Below are positions 48,750 through 61,265 of a DNA stretch of 64,000 nt, piece by piece. Origin of the DNA: Gibbula magus (taxonomy: Eukaryota; Mollusca; Gastropoda; Trochida; Trochidae); NCBI GenBank assembly GCA_936450465.1, contig OW388299.1, positions 36,901,548 through 36,965,547 on the forward strand, in the 5' to 3' direction. Within the stretch, counting starts at the first letter, position 1; every line of letters begins with the position of its first letter. The position numbers and the translations under genes are program-made. Below the pieces are notes generated by a model that saw only the letters and a program-made list of their open reading frames with translations, searched no databases and was not told the origin of the DNA.

Positions 48750-51700
48750 TCATGAGTCAGAGGCCTTCAGAACAAATACTGCATCGTACAGAACAAAGAA
48801 GGACTTGTTCAAGTCTCCCTCGCATAAGTATGGAAGTTTGGTGAATTTCTCAACAGTGAATCCTGCAGGTATGAATACGTTTCTGATGATGTTGACACTC
48901 TCCTCTTCAAAAGTCTTTCCTTCTGTGTGTAAATACTCGGTCGGTCGATGATCTGATGAACCTGAAACATGAGATGAGATGAGGTGATTACAGGTTTAAC
49001 GCCGTTTTCAAGAGTATTTCACATATCATGGCAGCTAGTATTGTTACAGGGCGAAAGCCCGCTATCCAAAGCCCGCAACACCATGTGGCTACGTAGTGTG
49101 AAACCTGCGTGCAACGGCTGGAACTAGCGAACCATGGGTGGTAAGGCACTGAAATTCAGTGTAGCATTGCACCTAAACCTTACTGCGTGTAGAACAGTTC
49201 TCTACTGCAGACAAAGTTTAACCCCGGACCTCTTGATCCTAAGGTGAACGCGCTAACCACTGCGCTATCCCGCCCCAACATGAGATGAATATAAACTCAT
49301 GTGAGGTGAAATAATTAATTGTAAAATAATAATTGGTCAATCCGACCCTGTTCAAAGGAATAAAATTTGTAAAATAGTGCATCTAAAATAAGATTTTTTG
49401 ACTCAATAAAAACAGTGACCTACCAGTAATAAAACCTTTCTGAAAAATTTCAGATTTGCTTTCATTGTTTTTAGAAAGATGCCCCAAAATCACAGATGAA
49501 AGGATGGAAAAACAAGATTTTCTAACAATTTATAAAGGGCATTCTCTTCCAACAGATTTTTTAAAGTAGGATCTTAGAATTCCTACATTTGACTACCTTT
49601 GCAACTATCCTTATATTTCTTCTAAATGATTATTAGATAAATGAAAAGAATAATTTCCTTACTGTTGAAGTAATATGAATTCAAACAATTCGATATGAAG
49701 GCGTTATACTAACCAAACTCCACATACGGTCGGAAGGGCAGTACTGCTGCTACAATCACTCGTCCAGTCCCTTTGCGTAATGATTGGCGCATGGAATGAA
49801 GCATGCTCATTGGTCTGTCACAACGGTCCAATAGATTGAGGCAACTGATGACGTCATACACACGAGACCCGTTGTTCCATTCGTCAAGACCAAGGACACT
49901 AAAATACAGATGCAATCATAAATTTGAGAGAAAATAACCTTGCAAAGTGTAAGCCCATGTTTTCAAAGTTTAAAATGTCATGATGATTTGAATTTAATTT
50001 CCATTATAAATAAATGTCTGACTAGAAAAGACAAATGCTATTTTGATCTACTTAGCCATTTTGACATCAATCATAATTTTTTTACCTTGGGCAAACTTTT
50101 CATAACTAGAACCAAAGTAAGTCATTTGTAAGGTTTTATTATTATGTACTTATCAAAAATTTTTAACGTAAGTCGTTCTCACATAGTAATTGTATAAATC
50201 AATGTCAGCTATGTCCCCTCCCCTCCCACTGAAACTTTTTGCATGTAAATTTGATGGAAACCCACGGTTAATCCCCCTTTTCAATGAGGGAATTGTTTGT
50301 ATCACCATCAGTACCAACCTGTACCCTCTCTCTAACAACCGCTTGACCATGATCTCTGAAATTTCTGTTGTGTACACGTTGTCGAAGTGTCGTGCCATCT
50401 TGCTCGTGACCATCCCATCGCCAGCACCTGAAATAGGAACAAAATAAGCATTACCATTTCCCCTGTGGAATGCTGATTGGTTCTTACTAATTTGATCATT
50501 CTTGATTGGTAGAATTACAGGAATCACATCACGGCACAAATTGGAAAGAAACTTCAGGTAAAGGTTAAAAGAACGGTCAAATCAGGACATGTTTTTAAAA
50601 AAAATAATTATATGTTTCCTTTTGTATGACATATACTACTCATAAATTGATATCAAAGATTCTTACCAATCATAGATATTAATACTTTACTGCAATATAT
50701 AATTCTGGTGAGAATTAAAATCAGATAAGTAATGATACGTAAACACTTCTAAGCTTCAGTTCCAATATCTGCACAGAGTCATCCTCAGCAATGCAGTTAC
50801 TACACTGAATTTCTATGAAACATTTCCTTATCTTTGATTCACTCCTAAGGCCAGACCTATTTGGGTTGTCACTCATCCAAGATCTGACGGAATCCCGTGG
50901 AGCTCCGTGTTCGCCGGAAGTTGTTACTTTTCCATTGACAATGGATGCTTTCAGATTTCTGAAAGCGGACACAGGGCTCCACAGGATTCTGTCAGATCTT
51001 AGATGAGTGACAACCCAAATTTTTAAAGTTTACCCTTGGGAGCAAATCAAGTATATGATTTTAATGAGATTGACATTTCCCAAACTCAGATCCTACAGAT
51101 GAACAATTCTTTACAGCAACGGTGACGAACCCCTAAGATTGGAACTTCAGATCTCGTGATAAAAAACTGTAATGGACTCATTACTATCTCATCCATAGCC
51201 AGGAGGGAAAGAACAAGAATAGGGAAAACTTTGAATATAAAACATTGTTTTGTTGTGATACATTTTTATAAAAACTTTCAGTCAAGGGCTTCTTAGGGCA
51301 CATCTTTACACCTAAAATTACACTTGACAATCATTTCAAATTTCATCCTTACCTAGATCGAGTAGATTCTCTGCTCTCCACGTTGACGGGACGTCAAGTA
51401 ATGCTTGAAGCTGATCGTGGGAGAATATAAACATGGAACCACGCTTCAGCCATCTGTAAAGGAATAAAACTAATTATTTCTTGTTCCAATTAACAATTTA
51501 CTGTTCGCTTAAATTGTACGTTTAGATACATACTGTCATCAAAGTTGACATTTACAATTAAATTCTAACACATTGAAACGCATCATTGATAACGCTTAGA
51601 ATGATAACTACAGACTTGATATGCTATCATATAGATAGTATTAAATACTTTGTAATTCAAAATAATAAATTGTGTTCACATTAAAATGGCCCCTGTGCAA

Positions 51701-53864
51701 CTTTTGCTTTATAAGCAACATCGTTGTTAACAGTACGGATAATTGGTTTGTGTGGGACTATGTTTTACCGTCTAAAGTAAATATAAATGACATTAACTAT
51801 CATTACAAATGGGAAATTTTAAACAATGAAAAATAAATTAAAAAAACGTGCTACAGCTACTTTAACCATTGTGCCACATATGGAGGTGCATCCGATTTAC
51901 ATGCAAAATGTTTTCAAAAGGAGGGGGGAGTTCAAACCCCATCTACCCCCTTTAGGCCCACCACTGAGCACTATTTAAACAATCTTTTTTGCGTATATAT
52001 ATTCGAGTATACAACATACGATACAAACGGTATCGTCACTTTAACAGGAGGGATATTCCTGTTTACACATATATGTTATTAATAATTGATTAAAACACAG
52101 TAAAATTGAAAGAAAGAAATGAAGGTAATATTTTGATGACTTTATATTATAAACCGGCGCAGCACAAGCCCACATTTGTTGAAAAACAGAAACAATGAGA
52201 ACTGAAACCATTCATTGGCGCTGCGAGTGGGGCTAACTTCACTACAGCATAACAGCAAATTGTTTATTAGTTTTATGACATGTCTTGTTACTAGGTGAAT
52301 ATTCTATCATTGTATGCCTATATGTTTTATTATGAAAACAATTTAAAATTGGGTTAAATATAAAGTGGTTTCATTTCACGTAATGCCAATAAACCAAGAT
52401 GACAAATGATGCCGATAGATCGGTGATAGAACTTTCCCTTTAAGCAAGACACAAAAGAACTCTCCACTCTGTTATCCATACCCATTGATGGAGGTGTTGG
52501 TCATGAACCAGCTGAGGATATATCGCAGCAGAGATTGTCGAAGCTGAGTGAAGATCCAGTCAGCTTTCTCAATACAGCTCTCCAGAAACTGAGTCGTTTC
52601 CAGATCTTGATGGAACTGGATAAATCGGCCGCGTAATTCCTCAGGGATTGCGGAAACATCAAACTCGTACCACTGGAAGAAAACAAATTTTGTTTACATT
52701 TTTGGCAATAGTTAATTCAAAATGACTTAAAGGATGTTTGTGTTGGCTTTGTTTGTAATATCTCTTGTCTCTTGTCCAGCAAGGGGCAAGCACATGAATA
52801 GCTGTGACAAGATTGAAAATGAGATCCATTTTTGGAGAATTTTTTCAAAATCCTCAATGTCACTTTAATAAGGAAGCAGTTTATTGATGTTTTGGGGATT
52901 TTTGAGTGGGTCAATGTCTGGGTAATCTTCTAGTTAGCTAAAACAATTCATTGTTAAGCTTTGTATAAGCCCATTTAGCTATTTGGCTGCACCTTGAGAT
53001 TTTTGTTGATTTTTTAAAATGTTACCAGGTATTGTGATTTACTGTAAAAGGTACCATTTTAACATGTTTAAAAATTTTAAATATATTTGAGTTAAAAATT
53101 GATTTATTACATGTGTTGTTGTATCAAAAGTTGGTATAAAATCAGGTTAAACACATTTTCAAGCGTTTCAACAATAAAATACCCTGATAGAACCCTGTCT
53201 TTAAACATTTTGCTCTCCCATCATGCCCATTCTGGTCCAAGATTGTCTAAAAATGTTAAGTTTACCTTGTATACAGTGACAATATAAATAACTGTGCACA
53301 TTATCCTAATGAAATGAGTTTATACTGTCACTGACAATGTTTATATGCCATTGGTAGTTTGTTGTTACTGACACTCTGATCACAACAGCTGAAACAACAA
53401 TGCATTGCACACAAACAAATACATATTCTTCATGCGTGTCTAATAATAAAAGCCAGACAGAAATTAATATCTTTATCTGTTACTTTAACTATATACTATA
53501 ACTAAAAAGCAAACAGAATAAAGATTTACTATATTAAAACATAAAAGATAAAACATTATCATCCAAATTAATCACTAAATCAGTCTGTTTTCAACTACAA
53601 AGTATTCAATCAAAATCGATGTGCTAGAAAAGTACATTAAAAATACTTTTACTACACATTGAGATATAACAAACTTACATAGCTATGTGTATCTTCCCGA
53701 TGTCTTTGGTCCTCCAGCATCCGATAATAAATATTTCTCATCAAAGGGTTTCGGAGCTGTTGTCCTGACCAAGCACCTGGGTCACCGGGTGTCGCCATTT
53801 TTAGGAGATTTATGAACGCTACCGCCAATATTACGCAAATAAATGTATCTTTGATTGTCAGCAT
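48750..53864 (-). CDS. METTL9: METTL9 (DREV), protein-L-histidine N-methyltransferase
   Basis: Exons in order: 53864-53679, 52672-52482, 51453-51353, 50427-50319, 49898-49714, 48961-48750. Phases join to 984 nt (327 aa plus TGA), close to the roughly 318 aa of vertebrate METTL9. Residues 1-22 form a hydrophobic leader (TFICVILAVAFINLL). Then come FHQDLETTQFLESCIEKADW and FMTNTSING, typical of the family. The SAM-binding motif I LLDLGAGDG is at about 156-164, split by an intron. YDVISCLNLLDRCDRP (about 210-225) and LPFRPYVEFG follow. The C-terminal LPYLCEGD and YDAVFVLK close the protein. Known role of the family: methylates His in HxH motifs to 1-methylhistidine. An in-frame Met at codon 23 (ATGGCGACA) is a possible alternative start without the leader. 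No damage seen. Confidence 0.95.
48986..49277 (-). mobile_element. SINE family S, near-complete, - strand
   Basis: Read in reverse: GGGGCGGGATAGCGCAGTGG, TTAGCGCGTTCACC, ACACGCAGTAAGGTTTAGGT, ACTAGCTGCCATGATATG, GAAAACGGCGTTAAACCTG. A 14-bp internal duplication (GGGCTTTGGATAGC beside GGGCTTTCGCCC) and a damaged B box are the main differences from 19424-19737. It lies in the last METTL9 intron. Confidence 0.88.
50858..51021. mobile_element. palindromic MITE in METTL9 intron
   Basis: ATTTGGGTTGTCACTCATCC + AAGATCTGACGGAATCCC + GTGGAGC at the left is mirrored by GCTCCACAGGATTCTGTCAG + ATCTTAGATGAGTGACAACC + CAAAT at the right. Arms of about 50 bp with few mismatches around a 55-bp loop. Confidence 0.88.
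51681..51865 (-). mobile_element. family B element, short reversed copy
   Basis: It is bounded by TTAA at both ends: TTAAAATGGCCCCTGTGC ... AACGTGCTACAGCTACTTTAA. The interior TCTAAAGTAAATATAAATGA and CATTACAAATGGGAAATTTT are the reverse complement of the left half of the copy at 57700. It lies in the METTL9 intron between 51453 and 52482. Confidence 0.7.
52673..53678 (-). other. METTL9 intron 1
   Basis: AT-rich with no recognised repeat or gene. The donor GTAAGT at 53678 and the acceptor TTTTCTTCCAG before 52672 fit. Confidence 0.7.
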
Positions 53865-54170
53865 CTGTGAAAGTAGTTCATTTTAGATGTGAGCTAACGA
53901 TTAGACATTCGAAAATGTCATTTTAGGCTGTACCTCTTTAGATAAACCCATGTGTTGATGTTTACTACTTGTACTTCCGCTTCCGGTTTACATTTGGAAG
54001 GTCCTTGTTGTTTTTGCAAAAAACACGCGAAAACAGCATAGCGATCTTCACAAACTAAATTTTTTTTAACAACATTTTATTTTCAATTAATATTGAATTG
54101 AAAACAATAATTGTTATTTGAAAATACACTCAGTTAAATTCATCATTTAAAAAAAAAAAATTATTATAGA
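53865..54170 (-). promoter_or_regulatory. METTL9 5' UTR / promoter region
   Basis: The sequence just upstream of the ATG reads ACTACTTTCACAG on the - strand, which could be UTR or a splice acceptor for an upstream noncoding exon. I see no clear TATA box. The boundaries are inferred from position only. Confidence 0.3.
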
Positions 54171-54189
54171 CCTACAACAATTTTGGAGA

Positions 54190-55645
54190 GTACAGAGACC
54201 ATAAAATAAAATTATGTTATGGTCTCTGGAGAGTATTAGTCCACAATTATGTTTCTGCATAACTACTTCCCTTAAAATATATAAACTCCAAGTCTTCCAT
54301 ACACAAGAAGTAAATTAAGCCTTGTAAGGAAACTTTGAAAATCTCTCTTTTTAAAAACATGTCCGGCAAATATGCATAGGGGCCTATAAGTCCTTAGCTA
54401 GGTCAATAGCATGGGTACAGAAATGTGCAATTGAATTCAGGGAAGTAATCAAACTGAGAGTTATCCATGGTGCGGCCACCAACATTATGGACTGAACGTT
54501 GCATTTTCCTCTCTTTTTACAGTTTATAGTTCTTCCCGTTCATGCATTGATATACGTATATATGTATACAATATACAATAGAAACTGAAGTGATTGACTT
54601 TCATTATAACAAGTGACAAGTGACATTCATTATGTCCTTAATTATGGTGTTACAGACATGAATTTGGGTTCATTTGACATGTTTTCAAGATCAATATGAT
54701 TACACTGACCATTAACTTTATCACTATCAGTACATGGGCATCTAGTGTGTTGTTGGGGTCACACTAAACTGTTAAACGTTAACATGAATTAAAAAATTGT
54801 GAGCCATTTGTCCCATTCTAGTCCACGCTACACTCCACTTCCACTGTAACATCTAGACACAGAGAGTCTTGTTTGGCTGCATCAAAAGTTATTGTGTAAT
54901 CAGCGACGTGTTGTTTCAGAAGGTGGACGGACGAAATCCCCATTGGACAAAATCCCCAAGGACATATAATCCCCTATGACAAAATCCCCAGCGGACAGAA
55001 TTTCCAACCCAAAAACATAATCTTGGGAAAAAAATCAAACAATTAGAATATGTCTTTGATCAATAAATTATAGTATTTATATTTATATATTATTTATATA
55101 TATTTATATATAGTAATTATATTTGACGCATCGCATTTGAAAACGCAAGGGAATTAATCCAGCTAAAAGTCACACCCGTTGGTCACTGGTTGGTCGGTAT
55201 GCGTTGGCTGTGAATGGCAAAGTCTTGGTATATGCGTTCTTCCTATAACCCGTCATAAATCACCACTCTAACTGTACATGTATATGTATATATCTATGAA
55301 CATCAAACCCGGTTTATATCAAATCAAATTTGACATGTAAATTCATGTTTTGACCCATTTGGACACTAGTTTAAGACGTCAAGGTAACAACTGAGAACGT
55401 TTTTAAGTTTTGACCCAGAGCCATTTACAACACTTTTAATATAATTAAACTGGAGATTAAAAATATCTGCTATGATATACAACCAATGGTATATCCTGAA
55501 ACAATCCAAGCCAAACCAGAGTAAATGTTGTGATTGTCCAAAACTGACACTAAACTTATATCTTAATTGAGAAACATAGGTAAGTTATGAAACCGCACCT
55601 GTAGGACAATGCAGAAGGCCAGGTCCTTTTATTTTATGGTCTCGG
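54190..55645. mobile_element. possible 1.45-kb inverted-repeat element
   Basis: GAGACCATAAAATAAAA (54197) is inverted against TTTTATTTTATGGTCTC (55624). A small hairpin AGAGACCATAA...TTATGGTCTCT sits at the left end (54195-54226). The interior is AT-rich without coding sequence, with an (ATTTAT)n tract near 55075-55115. Confidence 0.45.
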
Positions 55646-56067
55646 ATATCAGCTATGGATTAAATTAGTCAAGGCAGGCGATTATACAATGGTTTATGGT
55701 CTCTACAACAGATATCTTCTATTTATCTATACGCATACGCATAGATAACGGTTCGTCAGGTTTAACAGTTTGGTTGGAACAGGTGGTATATACTTACTGG
55801 ATCCTATAGGTAAGCTCTGCAGTCTTTGCTTTTCATTTCATAGACTTTAACATTTCAGTTCATTTTCTTCACATTTTGTATTGGTATATTTAGGGGTATA
55901 AGTAGGAGATAACCTAATGTTTTTGTAAAATTAACATACCTTTTTTCAATGCCAAGTGAAAAATTAGGGACACTGTTCTAACCGCGACTCTAATACGAGA
56001 AAGGTAATTTCAAGAGGAAATATAGTTTAGTATATGCGTTATTTAATACTTTAATTTGTTCAATCCA

Positions 56068-56800
56068 ATATAAATTCAGACTTTAAAATTTAAGCGATAT
56101 GCTCTCTGCTGATTGGATTAAACAAGGTCATGTGAACGCTATACATTCTCATAAACACAAGACTGACAGCTGAAAAGGATAACCTTTATAAACCTGACGT
56201 TTAAAAAAAAATAACCTGCGGCACTACTTTATCACTGTATCATTGCGCAATATTACACTGTTATCACATGCTCTTTTCTTGATTAAACTTTTTTAAAACC
56301 TCACAACGTGAATTCTAATTGTAGTTTGATTTGAAAGTTTAATTAAAACAGCATATTAGGACCAAAAATTAAATACTTAAATCATTTTCCCTGTGAACTA
56401 CGTTTTGCGCGTGGTGACACATAAGTGATGCGGTATTATTGTGGGTGGAGCTTAGCGCATGATCTAAGACAATACTTAACATTTGTTTTATCATGCACTG
56501 TACACTTTTTGCAGAGATTTTTTATACTCAAAAGTGTATTTACTGATTAGAAATCACTTAAATTTCAAAGTTTGAATTTATAAGAAATAGATTTCATAAT
56601 GTGTTTGTTCACTGGCTTATAAACGATTTGAAAGTTCAAGTTAAACTGTAATAAAAATGCAGTCGACAAGCTCCGGCATTTATACCAGTTTAACTTACAC
56701 CTTTGAAACCGTTTATAAGCCAGTGAACAAACACATTATGAAATCTTTTTCTTAACAGCAGAGAGCATATCGCTTAAATTTCAAAGTCTGAATTTATATA
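56068..56800. mobile_element. nested inverted-repeat element, about 730 bp
   Basis: The outer arms AATATAAATTCAGACTTTAA + AATTTAAGCGATATGCTCTC at the left face GAGAGCATATCGCTTAAATT + TCAAAGTCTGAATTTATA at the right. The inner arms are TTTCATAATGTGTTTGTTCA + CTGGCTTATAAACG (56592) and CGTTTATAAGCCAGTGAACA + AACACATTATGAAA (56709). Confidence 0.8.
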
Positions 56801-56919
56801 GCTTTATTGAAAGTAACACATTTCACAAAGACTTCTTATCAGCAGACTTTACTTACAAAGCAGGGGGTAACCCACCTTGAACAGTCGTAATTTACACTGC
56901 ACCAAAAATCGTTAAAGGT

Positions 56920-57310
56920 ACATCCATTGTGTTGTTTTGGGTCACATATGCTAAACGTTATAAATTGTGTGACATATGTTATCGAGAAGTACTGACTGTT
57001 GCCGAAACATGCCATTTTGATCTTAGTCGACTCAGTATACGGACGATAACCGGACCAAACACCACGTGTGGCGCGCGTCTATTAGTCAAACGTAATTTTG
57101 GAAACTTATTTACAACAGACTAAACGAAAACTTTAGGTTGATAATGTTTAATTGGTCTTATAACTACTGTGCATGTACATGAATTATGTAGTTTCGGTAT
57201 CTGCACAAGTATAATGATGTTACTCGATTTTAATTGGAAACTAGTAATTATTATATATGTGGCGACTGGGGATGAATATGCAAGTTGAGTGAAATTATTT
57301 CAACTGATAT
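56920..57310 (+). repeat. dispersed repeat X, copy 2
   Basis: AACCGGACCAAACACC, GTGGCGCGCGTCTATTAGTC, AACGTAATTTTGGAAAC and ATATGCAAGTTGAGTGAAAT, in the order seen at 42760-43140. Confidence 0.6.
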
Positions 57311-57475
57311 CAGCACTTATTACCCATATGGTTGAAACTAATCGAGTTAATATCATTGATATGAGCACATGTGCACATATCACGTTTGCCTTGCAACCAT
57401 TGTTTCACCGCGGCTTCCCGTATTTCGTTGTCTGTGACGTCATAAAACGATTGTTCATGACGTCACTGTCGTAAA
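57311..57475 (+). repeat. dispersed repeat Y, copy 1
   Basis: TTATTACCCATATGGTTGAA, ACATGTGCACATATCACGTT, GTGACGTCATAAAACGATTG, TGACGTCACTGT. This is about 90% similar by eye to 59138-59280. Confidence 0.75.
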
Positions 57476-57699
57476 GGATTAAGGACATCATAAGCATATC
57501 AACATGGCGTGTTTAATAATGTTGTTTATAATATTATGATTAATAATAATAATTGGTAACAAAATGCATGTTTGTGTCAATGTTTCCGAACTCTTCTCTC
57601 GGTAAAAGTTTCTTTACCTAGTGATTGGTTTCACTGAAAGCATGTCAGGATGAGTGCCAAGCACGAAATTGGTTATTGAAGTTGTTCATCAACGATCTG

Positions 57700-58039
57700 T
57701 TAAAGGGGCAGTAGCACGTTTTTTGCAAATTTTATTTCTTCAAATTTCCCATTCATAATGATAGTTTATGTCATTTATATTTACTTTTGGGGGGTAAAAT
57801 ATCTTCTTAAACCAACCAAATTCCCGTAGTGGTAAAAACAGTGTTGCATATAAAACAAATAATTGCATGGCGTCCATTTTATTGTGAACACAATTTATTA
57901 TTTCGAATGACGGAACCATGTACACTCATTTTTTAGCTTGTTTTTCCGAAGAGGGAAGGGTGTTTTACTGCTGGTGACATTATTTTCAATTACATTTCAT
58001 CGACTTATTTCACCGGAAAAACGTGCTACTGCCCCTTAA
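57700..58039 (+). mobile_element. family B element, 340 bp, TTAA-flanked
   Basis: Terminal inverted repeats: TTAAAGGGGCAGTAGCACGT at the left and ACGTGCTACTGCCCCTTAA at the right. No transposase. It pairs with the 62055-62417 copy along its whole length. The TTAA borders suggest a TTAA-targeting (piggyBac-like) mechanism, by inference. Confidence 0.85.
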
Positions 58040-58158
58040 ATAATCTTGGTAACACTCAGCAGGGGTTAAGACGTTCCATGGGTCACTTCTGCTGGCATCT
58101 CACAGGCACATGGTACAACTGTATTAAGTTGTACACCCGTATTAAACGTTTATTAAAT

Positions 58159-58244
58159 GTTATATCATTCTTTTCCCACAGAGTTTACTGCTAGGATCGG
58201 AAATCTGAAGGGAGTAACCTCTGTGGAAAGAGAATGATGTTATA
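58159..58244. mobile_element. minimal family C foldback, 85 bp
   Basis: TATATCATTCTTTTCCCACA + GAGTTTACT and AGTAACCTCTGTGGAAAGAG + AATGATGTTATA are arms around GCTAGGATCGGAAATCTGAA. The same core (GGATCGGAAATCTGAAGGGA) occurs at 42289-42310. Confidence 0.8.
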
Positions 58245-59137
58245 TTGAATATGAAAAAAAGGATGGTTTAAGTGGTCAAATGCGATTCATGACGACCTAG
58301 CGGTGGGGACATGTCTGGGGAACATGCAGGCCACAGCAACACCATCACGGTGTTGGCTGTAAGTATGATGTGAGCTGTGAAGTTGACTCAGGGCTCGCGT
58401 TCTGCTGGTGTCAGGCCTGGTATATCTGTGGTGTTTTTTGGATACGTATATGTTGAATGTTTACAATTGGGAAGAACTGAGTCAATGAGATTGAAATACA
58501 TCAGTAAGTTTTACAATGAGGATTTTTAAAAAACAAAAACATGAGAGGGTATACAATGAGGATTTGCTATACAAACACGAGAGAGGGTAAACACTTGATT
58601 GATAACTGACAAAATAATGGCCAGTTGGCTTTATTGAAGTGTTGGCAATACAATGCAGAGGTCAATGGCTTTATCGAGAAGGTGTATACCAGCAAGTATA
58701 GTTGATTGGTGAAAGGGTCGGCGGCTTTATTGAAGTAGTGGATATATAGGGACACGTGTTGAGTGGTGCGAGACATCAAAGGGTTTGTTGAATAATGAAG
58801 ATTCATTTAATTAAATACATCATTATTCTAATGAAATGGCTTTTTAAGATCCGTAAATAGTTTAAGATGTCATTTCATTGAAATAGATATTATTAGTAAG
58901 TAGTATCAATTATGAATACCATGGATTTATTCAACATCATTTATATTAATTAAGGATTTGCAGCATTTAGTTATTATAAATTGATAATATAATCTTAGTT
59001 AATCTTGACCCATAGGTATATAGATATATTAACATGATTCAATGTATCAATGTATTTATATCATGCCTTTATGCATTGAAAAAACGTACTCTCAACTGCC
59101 TAAGATATCCTGTGTATATACATGTATTTATTACCCA

Positions 59138-59280
59138 TATGGTTGAAAATAACCGAGTTAATATTATTGATATTAGCACATGTGCACATATCACGTTTGC
59201 CTAGCAACCATTGTTTCATCGCGACTTCCCGTGTTTTGTCGTCTGTGACGTCATAAAACGATTGTTCGTGACGTCACTGT
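59138..59280 (+). repeat. dispersed repeat Y, copy 2
   Basis: TTATTACCCATATGGTTGAA, ACATGTGCACATATCACGTT, GTGACGTCATAAAACGATTG, TGACGTCACTGT, matching 57311-57475. It continues into the palindrome at 59340-59510. Confidence 0.75.
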
Positions 59281-59339
59281 AGCTTGCCGTCGCAAGAGAA
59301 GTGGGCCGTTTCTTGGCTTTTTTAAGCGAATCAGACCGA

Positions 59340-59510
59340 ATAAAATGGGTAATAAAGAAATTACTACACTCGAAAGTGTGTCATACGACTTTTACGAAAC
59401 TCGTGCAAATTTGTGTATAACCCTCGTTCTCGCTCGGGCAATTAAAAAATTCACACTCGTTTCGTAAAAGTCATATGACACTTCCTCGGGTAATAATCTC
59501 TATGTATTAT
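59340..59510. repeat. palindrome following repeat Y
   Basis: GTGTCATACGACTTTTACGA + AACTCGTG faces CACTCGTTTCGTAAAAGTCA + TATGACAC. Outer GGGTAATA... / ...GGGTAATAATC copies flank it. Together with 59138-59280 it may form one element ending in ATTACCC / GGGTAAT. Confidence 0.7.
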
Positions 59511-59865
59511 AGGTCTGTGGCCTTATAATAATAATATAATAAAGATTGATTCATACACTGCTCTTATCATCTGGATCCCCAGATAATTGAATATTTAAAG
59601 GCACGAGTGCAAATAATGTTGTTGACAATCTAGGACTTAATATACCATGTAATCCACATTTAGCTACCTATCGATGCAATAAAATAGTGATAAAACGTTA
59701 CTAAGGCAGGGAGCTTCAACTGTAAACGAATTGCCATATATGTACAGTGTACACATTTATATCCATAAAGCAAAACTGGAGCACGCATTGTTGTGATATT
59801 GCCAAACTGGATACAATTGTAAGTATTGTTTATTGCTTTGTGCATATGTTATACGATCAACTTGC

Positions 59866-60001
59866 CTCCGCAAGGCATAACTTGCGTCTCGAATACTGGT
59901 TAATTTAAGCCTTGCCGTATTTCCTTAAGGTTTCTGTGCCAGCACATTAGAGCCCACACAACGCTCAGACTGGCATGGGTAACGCCTTAGGTTTGGAGTT
60001 T
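59866..60001. mobile_element. family A foldback element, shortened copy
   Basis: CAAGGCATAACTTGCGTCTC, TTAATTTAAGCCTTGCCGTA, then CAGACTGGCATGGGTAACGC and CTTAGGTTTGG. The centre and one inner arm are deleted. Confidence 0.75.
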
Positions 60002-60196
60002 GTACACGCATGGTCTATTGTTTTTTAAATTCATACATATGCTTAGACCATTCTACATTCAACAGTTTGTCAATTTTTTTTAAAAAGCAACAATATTTAA
60101 TAACATTATTCAATCCTTTTTTTTAAAAATTATATTTTTGTTATAAAAAAAATAAAACAAAATCGAAATGAGATCAACAATTGGGTTTGACCAGGT

Positions 60197-60712
60197 TTAA
60201 AGGCGCTGTAGCACATTTTTGTTGTTGTTATGTTTTCTCAAATTGGCCATTTATTATTGAAGTTTATACAATATATTGGTATTTGAAAGGGTAAAAGATC
60301 TCCTTACTTGTCCCGATAAGCCATATCTATAGAAAACGGTTATCCGTAGAAAATGATTCGACGTATAAAGCGACAGTTGTGTGGAACTCTTCAGTGTGTG
60401 GTAGATTTGTAGATCTCTTGAGTTCAGACAGCTAGGTGGGTGACCATTTCATCATTGTACCATTTTTAAAACTCTACTCTGAGCGTTTAGGTATCGCTAC
60501 ATCAGCCACTTAAACTATCTTCGAGTGGCCATTTTTATGTGAACACTTTAAAATGACCGCTAGATGGGAAATGGACTCGCATGGCTTAACCGAACCATGT
60601 GCATTCGTTTTAGAACTCTTTTTTGATGCAGGGGTACTATTTAGCCATCAGTAACAATTATTTAAATTTTTGGGAGAGAACTTTATTAAATAAAGAAAAC
60701 GGGCGCCTTTAA
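60197..60712 (+). mobile_element. family B-like element, 516 bp
   Basis: TTAAAGGCGCTGTAGCACAT at the left and GGGCGCCTTTAA at the right. The interior CCATTTTTATGTGAACAC, AAAACGGTTATCCGTAG and ATGGACTCGCATGGCTTAAC is shared in reverse with 26538-26980. Confidence 0.75.
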
Positions 60713-61265
60713 AGTAAGTATTTCACAAAATCATATGTATATATGGCACGTTATAATGCTAATTTTGGAAACAAAGACGTGGGATAAAACATTTCGTCTT
60801 CTTCGTCTGTTTTCCTAGATGTATACTATTGGAATGTGTGAAAACAATTCAACATAAACATTCTGATGAATACACAAGACCAAATCAGAGGCAAAAACTG
60901 AAAATAGTTTATTTGTAGTATTTATATCATATTCGAAGGAAATATGCTAATTTGACACACCCTCTACAGTCAAAGGCTAGGCTCTTTGAAGTATCTCGGT
61001 TTATATAAGAAGAGATTTCATTGGATAAAAAGCAGGGACATGATGTGAGATACCCTTTCTCGCTGCTAGGGTATTTTGGCAGAAACGAAAATTATGGCCC
61101 TAACAGAGCAGAGGTCGGTCAAAAATTTGAAGGTAGTAATCTCTGTGGGAAGAGAATGCAAAGAAAGATACGATCACTTATTCATAGGGTCTTTACATTG
61201 TTTTCGTATCCCTTCTTTGTAACACTTGACCTCGTTTATGTAACCAACTCCAGATCTGTAAGAAG

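Noticed and set aside
50190..50447. 85-codon + frame overlapping METTL9 exon 4
   Set aside because: Antisense shadow of the coding exon.
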